Assembly: GCA_013426805.1 (NCBI GenBank)
Contig: JACDZG010000045.1
Location: 1 to 53,500 of the forward strand
Reading direction: 5' to 3'
DNA length: 53,500 bases
From: Chromatiaceae bacterium
GTDB lineage: Bacteria; Pseudomonadota; Gammaproteobacteria; Chromatiales; Chromatiaceae
The translations under genes were made by a program, and so were the position numbers. Of the stretch, positions 44,936 through 52,971 are shown piece by piece; position 1 is the stretch's first letter; the number at the start of each line of letters is the position of its first letter. The notes beneath the pieces are model-generated. The model worked only from the letters and a program-made list of their open reading frames with translations, ran no database searches and was not told where the DNA came from.

Positions 44936-47533
44936 TTAGGCGTTTATGGGTATGGCTGCTCGCAGCAGTTGCCGAACTTGCTCGTACACTTCCACCGGAA
45001 CCGCTTCGCCCACCTCAAAGCTGACGACCAGTCCATAGTCGATTTCCTCATCCAATCCGGCGGCGTCTTCCCGGCAGTTGACTTGGATACGCAGGGAATC
45101 GCCGTCAGCGAAGTCGCGGGCCTTGTCGCCTTCAAACACTTCATGTTGGACGGTCCCGCGCCTCACCAAGTCGTCGTCATAGCCGTTTGGACCGCGCGTA
45201 ACGCCGATCAGGTCGCTTGCGTCGGTGGTGAACCAAAGCTGCGCCTTGCGGTAGCGCTGCTGGTGCGGGGCTATCGGCGTGAGCCAGGCGAGCGTGATAG
45301 TGACTCTGCGCAGCCCCCCGATTCCCCTGAGGTCCGAGGGCAGGGGCAGTGCGAACATATGGGCGCTACCGTTGATCAAGGACCCGAACCCGAGCAGGGT
45401 TGCCCGTCGCTCCGTGCACCCAAGGACGCGTTCCGGGTCAACGAGACCGTAGCCCAAGAACCTACCCGTCAGTTCCTTGATCTTATGCCCGCCGACCTCT
45501 TCCTTGAACAGACCCCGCATCCGGTCGCCCGCCTCGGCCCAGCGCGCACCGTGAACTAGCAGGGCCTTTAGCAGCACGGCGTCATAGCGCGGGGGCAACG
45601 CCGCGCTATCGGACTCGGATCGAAGGGTTTCCAGCATCTCGAACAGTCGCGCTCCGAGGCGTGTTGCCAGGGCGGTCGCGTTGCTGGTTCCGCGGAATCG
45701 GAGGGTCTTGTTTGTCTCGCCCGGCAACGAACCAGGAACTGCCGTCTTCTGCCCGGGTGGTCCGTAGCTCTGGACTGGAGCGAGGCGGACGTTCGGCGAG
45801 CCGGTCCCCAGCGCATCTTGGTAGATCTGTCGCCCGCCGGGCATCAGGATTTCAGGTTTGACCGAGCGAAGAAAGCCTAGGCCATTGGCGCTGATCGGAC
45901 TTGCCAGCGATCCCGTCCGCAACGGATCACAGTGATAGGCCGCGTGCGGGCCTTGCGAACAGTTGTCTGAATGGGCGGCCCCGATGGTTAGGGCGTTGAT
46001 CGATTCGGCCGGCGATAGGATGCGGCGGTTGCGTGCGTTAGATTTCAACGCGCAAAGGACCGCGGCTTCGCGCGTCACCGCATCGGTGTTGGGCCAGGCC
46101 GTCTTCTCAATGTTCAAATCGAGTTCGGCAGGGTGGTTGCCCGCACTCACGATAAAGAGAACCCCGTACTTGTATGACAGCCAGTCGAGGAGTCGCGCCC
46201 AAGGGCTCAAGCCCTGCATGAAGGGGCGGGACGGATCGCCAATAGACAGGTTGACGATTCGGACCTCTGGTGCCATGGCCTCGGTTGGCCCGTCACCTTC
46301 AAACAATCGTCGCACTGCTCTATGAACCGAGTCCACGGGCAGCACGCCGTCCGGGATATGTTCCCGAGGATCACGGGCGCCCAGTTCGGGTAGCATGATT
46401 GGACGGCAGTAGATGGGGCGGGACAGCGGCGGCTCGGTCGCGTCGAGTTCGCCATGGATGATGAGCGACGCCATCGAGGTTCCATGCCTCCGCTGTTGGG
46501 CAGGCGCGTCGGCCTCAAAGCCGTCTGGGTCGTCGATGATCAGTCGGCCGTTGAGCAGTTGGTGTCCAGCGAGAGGCAGTCCGTCGAGCAGCGCCACGAC
46601 CGGCGGCAAGGCAAGATCTGGTAACGCTACAGGGAGTAACGCGGACTCTCCGGTCCCCGGTGTCAGGATCAGGGGGACCGCGCATTGCCCGACTGGGCGC
46701 ATGAGCCAGAGGTCGTTGCAGCGCACAAGCTCGATGTTTCGATCTTCACCGAGCAGTTGCGATGCCGCAGCAGCGGGGATGTTCCCGAGAATCGCGTGGT
46801 AGCGGATGTCAGCGAGTTGAAATCGTCTCGAAACTCTCCCGCCCAACGCCCTGATCAACCGACCGACCTCTGCCTCGGCCAAGGCGCGTCGTTCCGCGGT
46901 CTGCCGATACCAGAGTTCGGCCTCGAAGGGCATGGTTTGCTCGCCAGCTTCGATACGCTCGGTGAGGTCCTCCAGCACACCTGTCTCGCGAAGGCGATCC
47001 TCAATTCCCCAAGGGCGGATATCGACGATCAGCGGAAAAACGTCTCGCCAAGCCGTCTCCCCGTAAGGCCAGACAACGCTGGGGTCGTCCCGCCAGCGGC
47101 GCCAGCGGCTCAGTAACTCGTCGAGTGCCCGACGGTCGGTCATCGTGAGGAAAAGACGTCCGCGATAGGGCTTGTCCAGGCGCTGCCCTTTGGCGTTGAG
47201 GGGATGGATGGTTTCGCCCGGGTCGAGGTCTACCTCGTCCTCGGCGAGCCACTCGAGACCGATCATCCTCGCGGCGGCCACGAAGTTGTTCGGATTGGTC
47301 GCAAGCTCAATGACTAGAGCCATTTCGGGCTCGATCCCTGCGGCGCTTGCCTGCAGCCGCATACGCTCGTTCTCCAGCGCCTGTTGGAGTCGTGACAACT
47401 TGGGATCGAGGTAGCTGACGACCTCGTCGCGCGACCGTGGGTTGAACTTGGGGCGACCAAAAGGGCGCGTCGGCTTCGTTGCCGGAACTGGCTTTTGAAA
47501 CAGCAGGAGAGGCAGGCGGTCCGTATTGCTCAT
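44936..47533 (-). CDS. ietS: IetS: subtilisin-like serine protease of an IetAS system
   Basis: This 865-residue S8-family protease has its triad in order: Asp317 (VVALLDGLP), His350 (RRHGTSMASL) and Ser near 617 (RGTSNATALATRL), with the oxyanion Asn in IVSAGNHPAE. It has no signal peptide, so it acts inside the cell. A helical N-terminal region of about 300 residues precedes the protease. The start is ATG 47533, overlapping the ietA stop by four bases. AAA ATPase/S8 protease pairs of this layout are known as IetAS, first described from an Agrobacterium Ti plasmid and later reported as anti-phage defence. Confidence 0.85.
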   Translation of the reverse strand: MSNTDRLPLLLFQKPVPATKPTRPFGRPKFNPRSRDEVVSYLDPKLSRLQQALENERMRLQASAAGIEPEMALVIELATNPNNFVAAARMIGLEWLAEDEVDLDPGETIHPLNAKGQRLDKPYRGRLFLTMTDRRALDELLSRWRRWRDDPSVVWPYGETAWRDVFPLIVDIRPWGIEDRLRETGVLEDLTERIEAGEQTMPFEAELWYRQTAERRALAEAEVGRLIRALGGRVSRRFQLADIRYHAILGNIPAAAASQLLGEDRNIELVRCNDLWLMRPVGQCAVPLILTPGTGESALLPVALPDLALPPVVALLDGLPLAGHQLLNGRLIIDDPDGFEADAPAQQRRHGTSMASLIIHGELDATEPPLSRPIYCRPIMLPELGARDPREHIPDGVLPVDSVHRAVRRLFEGDGPTEAMAPEVRIVNLSIGDPSRPFMQGLSPWARLLDWLSYKYGVLFIVSAGNHPAELDLNIEKTAWPNTDAVTREAAVLCALKSNARNRRILSPAESINALTIGAAHSDNCSQGPHAAYHCDPLRTGSLASPISANGLGFLRSVKPEILMPGGRQIYQDALGTGSPNVRLAPVQSYGPPGQKTAVPGSLPGETNKTLRFRGTSNATALATRLGARLFEMLETLRSESDSAALPPRYDAVLLKALLVHGARWAEAGDRMRGLFKEEVGGHKIKELTGRFLGYGLVDPERVLGCTERRATLLGFGSLINGSAHMFALPLPSDLRGIGGLRRVTITLAWLTPIAPHQQRYRKAQLWFTTDASDLIGVTRGPNGYDDDLVRRGTVQHEVFEGDKARDFADGDSLRIQVNCREDAAGLDEEIDYGLVVSFEVGEAVPVEVYEQVRQLLRAAIPINA

Positions 47534-48540
47534 GAGTTCGGTGTCGGCTCCGTCGGCAGCTCGGACTCCATAGGCTTGACGCAAAACCGCTGCTGCCAAG
47601 CCGCAAGCCTGGTCTGCACAATCCGCTTGAGGTTGCTGTCCGGCAGGGCAAGCACATGCCGTCGCAGCACATCCTCACCGAACTGTTCTGCTTCAGCGAA
47701 GCTCAAGCCCTTGAGGCGCATTGCGAGCGCACGGGGCGTCCAACCAAGCGGCTCGCCCAAACGCTCTTGGAAGCGGCGGAACCACTCTTCGAGCATCGAC
47801 TGACTCGGGGGCGGCAGTTCCAGGCGCAACTGGAATCGTCGCCAGACCGCGCGGTCCAGCAGTTCGGGGTGGTTGCTGGCGACGACCGTTACCGCGTGAC
47901 TTGGCAGGGCATCGATCTGCATCAGGAGGGTGCTGACGACGCGCTTGATTTCCCCGGTTTCGTGGGTGTCGCCGCGTTCCTTGCCCAGGGTGTCGAACTC
48001 GTCGAAGAACAAGACACAGCGTCGGCTGGCGATATGCTCAAAGACCCGGCGCAGGCGCTGCGACGTCTCGCCGAGGAAGCTGCCGATGACAGACTCGTAG
48101 CGGACAACGAACAGCGGCACCATGAGCGCGTCGGCCAGGGCCTCGGCCAGCGTCGTCTTTCCGTTGCCCGGCGGGCCGGCCAACAGCACACGATGTCGCG
48201 GTTCCAGATTGTAGGTCCGCAACAGGTCGGTCCGATGCTGCTCTTCCACCAACTCGTCGCAAGCCATGCGGACGACCGGCGGCAGGACCAGCGAGTCCAG
48301 CGATCGGCGCGGTACGATCTCGTGCAGCAGATCGAGCGCCTTCTCGTCGGGGACCGCCAGTCCGAGCGGCTTGCGGCCGTTGCCGTTGAGGTTCAGACCC
48401 TGGATCAGCCGGTCAGCGAGCAGCGCATGGTTCTTCGCCCGCTCCTCGGCGGCCATGGATTCGACGAGGCGCACGAAAGCCCCCCGGTCGCCCCGGGTGC
48501 CGGCTTTAACGAGATCAACGAGCAAATCGGCGCGTGACAT
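47530..48540 (-). CDS. ietA: IetA: AAA+ ATPase of an IetAS system
   Basis: This 336-residue AAA+ ATPase has Walker A AGPPGNGKTT (121-130), Walker B VLFFDEFD (176-183) and a sensor/arginine-finger region LDRAVWRRFQLRLELP. It has a small helical N-terminal domain. It is taken to start at ATG 48540 and not at the TTG one codon upstream; the ribosome site is weak. It is translationally coupled to ietS and is expected to control the protease. Its start lies 125 bases from the second MITE-like element. Confidence 0.87.
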   Translation of the reverse strand: MSRADLLVDLVKAGTRGDRGAFVRLVESMAAEERAKNHALLADRLIQGLNLNGNGRKPLGLAVPDEKALDLLHEIVPRRSLDSLVLPPVVRMACDELVEEQHRTDLLRTYNLEPRHRVLLAGPPGNGKTTLAEALADALMVPLFVVRYESVIGSFLGETSQRLRRVFEHIASRRCVLFFDEFDTLGKERGDTHETGEIKRVVSTLLMQIDALPSHAVTVVASNHPELLDRAVWRRFQLRLELPPPSQSMLEEWFRRFQERLGEPLGWTPRALAMRLKGLSFAEAEQFGEDVLRRHVLALPDSNLKRIVQTRLAAWQQRFCVKPMESELPTEPTPNS

Positions 48541-48665
48541 CAACGCTATGAATTAGATAAATAAAAATGATTTGTGCCGAAGGTTTCGCAAATCTGCGTA
48601 AGTGCGGTTCCAATGTGCAATCGGCGATGGTCCGCGACGTTTCGTTCGGCTCCGGGGCTGCGGCT

Positions 48666-48831
48666 CAATGCCATTAAGTTAAGCCATTCTGGCTCCCTCG
48701 CTCCTGCGTGGGAGCAAGTGCGGGCGCTCCGCGTCCGGCGCCAAGACCGGACGCGGAGCGCCCGCCCGGCATTCCCACGCGGAGCGTAGGAACGAGAAGC
48801 CGCGCCGTCGGCGCTTAACTTAATGGCATTG
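48666..48831. mobile_element. MITE-like element, copy 2
   Basis: This is the second copy of the 166-base element, in the same orientation as copy 1. The terminal inverted repeats CAATGCCATTAAGTTAAGC are perfect over 19 bases. It is flanked by a direct repeat GGGCTGCGGCT of 11 bases (48655-48665 and 48832-48842). Two of the three internal hairpins have one mismatch each compared with copy 1. It occupies the gap between ietA and the PIN-domain gene. Confidence 0.87.
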
Positions 48832-48977
48832 GGGCTGCGGCTGCCACGATCCGCCGGGCCTTCGCACATGGTACGACAGTCAGGACCCACGGGCTGTTTC
48901 GTTTTGGGGCTACTGGCGACCTGAATTGGGTGCAGGCCATGGTTGACTCCTTGGCTTCTGGTGATATGATCAGCGAT

Positions 48978-49409
48978 ATGACTCTAACCCGCGTCGTTCT
49001 GGATACTAATGTCTTGGTGGCCGCTTCCCGCAGCCGCAACGGTGCCTCCTTTGTGCTGCTGCAAGCTTTGCGCGATCGGCGCTACATCGCGCTTGCCTCG
49101 GTTCCGCTGCTGTTGGAGTATGAGTCAGTGCTCAAACGGCCCGCGCAGATACAGGCCGCAGGACGTAGCGAGGCCTTGACCGACGCCTTCCTGGATGCCC
49201 TGTGCCTGCTTGTGGAACCGGTTCATCTGTATTTCTTGTGGCGCCCCCAGGCCCGCGACCCTGCCGACGATATGGTGCTGGAAACTGCGCTGAACGGTCG
49301 GGCCACGGCGCTGGTTACCACGAATGTCAAAGATTTTGGCGCGGCCGAGCGGTTTCGGCTGCCGGTGCTGACCCCGGGCGCCTTTCTGCGCCAACTGCGC
49401 GAGGAATAG
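48978..49409 (+). CDS. PIN-domain toxin
   Basis: This 143-residue PIN ribonuclease of the VapC-like/DUF type has its acidic residues in place: VVLDTNVLVAA (first Asp), LLEYESVL (Glu), DPADDMVLETA (third acid) and TTNVKDF near the end. The starts at 48966 and 48978 are both possible; I use the one that places the Asp at the usual distance from the N-terminus. It overlaps nothing and is followed five bases later by the antitoxin gene, the reverse of the usual antitoxin-first order. Confidence 0.85.
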   Translation: MTLTRVVLDTNVLVAASRSRNGASFVLLQALRDRRYIALASVPLLLEYESVLKRPAQIQAAGRSEALTDAFLDALCLLVEPVHLYFLWRPQARDPADDMVLETALNGRATALVTTNVKDFGAAERFRLPVLTPGAFLRQLREE

Positions 49410-49414
49410 ACCTG

Positions 49415-49657
49415 ATGGCCAACTATGCACTGCGTGTTCCCGAGTCCCTATTCGCCTACGCCCGCCAGGTGGCGGAGGAAGAGCAGGTGTCCATGAACCA
49501 ATTTTTCGTCACGGCGATTGCCGAGAAGGTGTCCGCCCTCAAGACCGAGGCCTATTTCCGTGAGCGCCAGGCCCGCGGTGACCTTGCGGCTTTCGATGCC
49601 TGGCTGGCCGGCAGTCCCGATGCGCCTGCGGCGGCAGGGGATGCCTTAGACGATTGA
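49415..49657 (+). CDS. Ribbon-helix-helix antitoxin of the PIN pair
   Basis: This 80-residue protein has a ribbon-helix-helix N-terminus (YALRVPESLFAYARQVAEEE then VSMNQFFVTAIAEKV) like HicB/CopG-type antitoxins. A flexible acidic tail (AAAGDALDD) could enter the PIN active site. The GAGGA ribosome site is inside the last codons of the toxin gene. It probably represses the shared promoter upstream of 48966. Confidence 0.8.
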   Translation: MANYALRVPESLFAYARQVAEEEQVSMNQFFVTAIAEKVSALKTEAYFRERQARGDLAAFDAWLAGSPDAPAAAGDALDD

Positions 49658-49777
49658 GTGCCGTCGGGCGCAACGCGCAGCGGTTCCGCCACCTTGCAGG
49701 CGGATCGGCCTGCGGCCATCCGCCCCATGCGGGTTTGGCCCCAACCCGGCAACGGGATGAAGCATCATCCGGTCGTG

Positions 49778-50928
49778 TTACGCCGAGACCACCTGTACCA
49801 GGTCGGCGAGCCCAATCGCCTCGATGTTGTCGGCCAGGGCCAGGCGGCGGTCCCCCGGGTAGACGACGACCAGCCGGTCGAGCCGCAGGGTGTCGATGGC
49901 GGCGCGCATCGACTTGGTCACGCGCGGAGTGGCGGTGTATTTGATCTCAAAACCAAGCCGCTGGCCGTCAGCCGTCACCAGCAGGTCGAGTTCTGCGCCC
50001 GCGTGGGTCCCCCAGAACCAGACCTCTTCGGCGCCGACAGCGAGGGCGCGAATCGTCTCTTCCAGGGCAAACCCCTCCCAGGAGGCGCCGAGCTTGGGAT
50101 GGTGGAGCAAGGCGTCCCGGTCGGCGATGCCGAGCAGGGTGTGCAGCAATCCCGAGTCGCGAAAAAAGAGTTTTGGCGACTTGATCTGCCGCTTGCCGAC
50201 GTTCTCGTACCAGGGTCGCAGCAGGCGCACCATGAAGGTGGCCTCCAGGATGTCCAGATAACCCCGCACCGTGGTATCCGCGGCACCGAACGAGCGCCCC
50301 AGCTCCGAGAGGTTGAGTAATTGTCCATGGTAGTGCGCCAGCATCATCCAGAAGCGGCGCAGGGACTGTGGCGGGATGCTGATGCCGAGCGCGGGCAGGT
50401 CGCGCTCCAGGAAGGTGGCGACGTAATCCTTGCGCCACTGCCGGCTGGCGCTGTCATCGGTCGCCAGAAACGCGGGCGGAAAGCCGCCCCGCTCCGACAG
50501 TGGATAAAGCGATTCGGCACCGGTCTCGCCGAGTTGCAGGGGTGTCAACTCCAGATGGCCGATCCGCCCGGCCAAGGTCTCGGAGGATTGGCGGATCAGG
50601 TCGCGCGAGGCGCTGCCGAGGATGAGGAAGCGCGCCGGATTCCCGGGGCGGTCGACGAGCACGCGCAGGAGCGGGAACAAGTTCGGGGCACGCTGGATCT
50701 CGTCGATGATGACCAGCCCGCCCAGCCCCTGCAGGGCCAGCTTGGGTTCGGCCAGGGCCGCGAGGTCGGGTTTTCCAGGTCGAAGCGGGTGACCGAGGTG
50801 TCGGTCAGGCGGTCGGCGTACATGCGTGCCAACGTGGTCTTGCCGCACTGCCGCGGGCCGAGCAGCGCGACCACCGGCGCAACCGCGAAGCGGGCTTTGA
50901 GCTTCGACAGGTATCGGTCACGTTTCAT
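49778..50928 (-). pseudogene. AAA_14/DUF4143 ATPase with a frameshift
   Basis: The N-terminal frame from ATG 50928 reads MKRDRYLSKLKARFAVAPVV, then Walker A GPRQCGKTT and RFDLENPT. The rest, from DLAALAEPKLALQG through IIDEIQRAPNLFPLL (Walker B), the linker and the DUF4143 nuclease-like domain (AELDLLVTADGQRLGFEIKY), is in another frame. The junction near 50762-50772 is explained by loss of one GACC from a GACCGACC pair. The family consists of cytoplasmic ATPases of unclear function, often linked to mobile DNA. As written the gene is broken; a sequencing error of four bases is less likely than of one. Confidence 0.78.
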
Positions 50929-51278
50929 ACTAGAATATTCGGCGATCGAAGCAGAAATATCAATGATAAAGTTCGTCAGATAGGACGGTTGAACCGTGGT
51001 GATGCCGGGCGGGGGTGCGATCACGTCCGTCGGCGGGAGGGGTCGAGAGACCGCCCGCGTATCTGCAAGGATGCGCGGGCGGTGGCGTTTTGGGGTGATC
51101 CTTGGCCTCATCGCCATTTCGGTTAGCGACCCCCGGCTCTTGTGACACCGCTCCAGAGATTGGGCACGTATTCGTTGTAGGTTGCCGTGAAAGCCATGGG
51201 GGCGCCCCGGAGCCTGGGGACAATAGTAGCGTGCCGCCGCGGTAGCGACGGTATAAAACCTCGGGTCGACCAGGGCGA
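50929..51278. other. Intergenic region left of the IS110 transposase gene
   Basis: The gap holds the hairpin at 51051-51082, and its right part should contain one end of the insertion sequence. No other gene is visible. Confidence 0.5.
51051..51082. repeat. Hairpin related to the ppdK terminator
   Basis: CCGCCCGCGTATCT with GGATGCGCGGGCGG forms a hairpin with two weak pairs, followed by GTGGCGTTTTGGGG. The sequence is nearly the same as 39994-40038, including the tail, so this is a dispersed repeat that may serve as a terminator at either site. Confidence 0.6.
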
Positions 51279-52496
51279 TCAGGCGGTCTGCGGCAGCAGG
51301 CCGAATTTTTTCAGTTGCCTGATCCAACGCGGTGCTTTGCGCTTCACCGCGAGTGCTTCGTAGTCGACCGTGGAATCGCGATAAGGCACGCCGCGCGCCA
51401 GTAGCACGTAGACGATCTTGAGCAGCTTATGGGCGATGGCGACAATCGCCCGCTTGGCTCCCCGACGAATCACCAAGGCTTGATAGCGGCTCTTGAACTG
51501 GCTGGCGGTGCGGGCGGCAGACCAGGCGATCTCGCACAACAGCGCACGCAGGTATCGGTTGCCCTTGGCGGTCTTGCCGCTTTTGCGCTTGCCGGCGGAT
51601 TCGCGATTGCCTGGACAGATCCCGGCCCATTTGGCCAGTTTTTCGGCGCTGCCGAAGGCACTCATGTCCTCGCCGATCTCCACCAGCAGTTTGGCGGCGG
51701 CCAGGGTATCGACACCCGGTAGGGTCATCAGGAGGTCCATGGCCGCCTGATAGGGTTCCAAGTGGGCGACGAGCGTACGCTCCAAGGCCGCGAGGTCGGC
51801 CTCCAGGACATCGAGATGGCGACGGATCATGCGCGCGACGAACAGGTGCTCTTCGCTCAGTTCGCCCTCCAGGGCGGCGGCCAGTTCCTCGCGCGGTGCC
51901 CGCAGCCGTCCGGCATGCGCGAGCGCCTGTTGCGGGGTCCCGCCGTCGAGCAGGCAATCGATCATGGCGCGCGCCGCGACCCCGTGCGGATCGGAGACCA
52001 CGGCCGTGAGGCGGATGCCGGCGTCGCCGAGCACGCGCACCAGCCGGTTCTTCTCGGCGGCGAGCATCGCGGTGACGCGCTGATGGTGGCGCGACACCTG
52101 GCGCAGATTGCGCAACGGCTCCGGCGGAATGAAGCTGCCGCGCAACAGTCCGGCGCGCGCCAGCATGGCCAACCACTCGGCATCGCCCACATCGGTCTTG
52201 CGGCCGGGGACCGTTTTGACATGGTGGGCGTTGACCACCAACGCCCGAATGCCGAGCCGTTCCAGGTAGACGTACGGGCTCTTCCAATAGATGCCGGTGC
52301 TCTCCATGACCACCGTCTCCGGGGCGAACCCGGCGATCCATTGGGCCATCTCCAGCCGATCGCGGCGGAACCCGCCGAAGCGGCGGCGATGCACCTGTGC
52401 TTCGCCGCTGGCGTCCTCGACGATGGCACAGACTTCAATCAGATTGAGGTGGACATCCATCCCCACCGCACTTCGACAGATGGGACGCAGGTCCAT
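51279..52496 (-). CDS. IS110-family transposase
   Basis: This 405-residue DEDD recombinase has an N-terminal RuvC-like domain with Asp in GMDVHLNLIEV, Glu in VVMESTGIYW and the pair in GRKTDVGDAEWLA, followed by a coiled-coil linker. The C-terminal Transposase_20 domain reads LMTLPGVDTLAAAKLL, then KLAKWAGICPGNRES and TAKGNRYLRALL; it carries the catalytic Ser expected in this family. The start is ATG 52496, after a perfect GGAGG site; a reading to 52631 is rejected. The gene looks intact. The ends of the element are not resolved. Confidence 0.92.
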   Translation of the reverse strand: MDLRPICRSAVGMDVHLNLIEVCAIVEDASGEAQVHRRRFGGFRRDRLEMAQWIAGFAPETVVMESTGIYWKSPYVYLERLGIRALVVNAHHVKTVPGRKTDVGDAEWLAMLARAGLLRGSFIPPEPLRNLRQVSRHHQRVTAMLAAEKNRLVRVLGDAGIRLTAVVSDPHGVAARAMIDCLLDGGTPQQALAHAGRLRAPREELAAALEGELSEEHLFVARMIRRHLDVLEADLAALERTLVAHLEPYQAAMDLLMTLPGVDTLAAAKLLVEIGEDMSAFGSAEKLAKWAGICPGNRESAGKRKSGKTAKGNRYLRALLCEIAWSAARTASQFKSRYQALVIRRGAKRAIVAIAHKLLKIVYVLLARGVPYRDSTVDYEALAVKRKAPRWIRQLKKFGLLPQTA

Positions 52497-52971
52497 GGTA
52501 ACCTCCACGTAGACGCGATACAGCGCATCGGAACGGAGATCTACCGTGGTTTCGATGGATAACCTGACCATCCGCAGCGTACCCATGGGCAGCGCCGCGC
52601 GACGGTCGGCGTGGTTGCCGTACGCGCTCAAAGGCAGCAGTCGGGGGTCCCGGTCGAAACCACTGGCTCATGTTGGGCTTCGCAGTCGCGCTGACATTCC
52701 TACGACGGCCTTGCGGTAGCACCTCCGCTCGCATACATGGCTTTCATGGGCGGGGGTGTCAAGGGCGCCGACATGACCGTTGGGCTGAGGAACGAAGCCC
52801 AACATGCGCGCGAACGCAAGGCGCTGAAATGTTGGGGTTCGTTCCTCACCCCAACCTACGGGGTTGCGTTGATTTCGCGCTCGGGCGGAATACTTGCCCA
52901 ATCTCTCCAGCCAGGTCACGCCTGCCACAGACGCTGTGCGCCGCGCGCACCGGCGGCCGGAAAGCGGACGC
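52497..52971. other. Non-coding region upstream of the IS110 transposase, possible bridge-RNA region
   Basis: No gene is visible over these 475 bases between the transposase start and the truncated GGDEF gene. IS110-group elements carry a non-coding left end upstream of the transposase that encodes a guide ('bridge') RNA, so part of 52497-52740 is a candidate. Further right, CATGTTGGGCTTCG (52669-52682) and its complement (52793-52806) form a wide inverted repeat. The boundary of the element was not determined. Confidence 0.4.

Noticed and set aside
35296-48831. Composite transposon bounded by the two MITE-like copies
   Set aside because: Each copy has its own distinct 11-base flanking repeat, so each inserted alone; the DNA between includes core genes such as ppdK.
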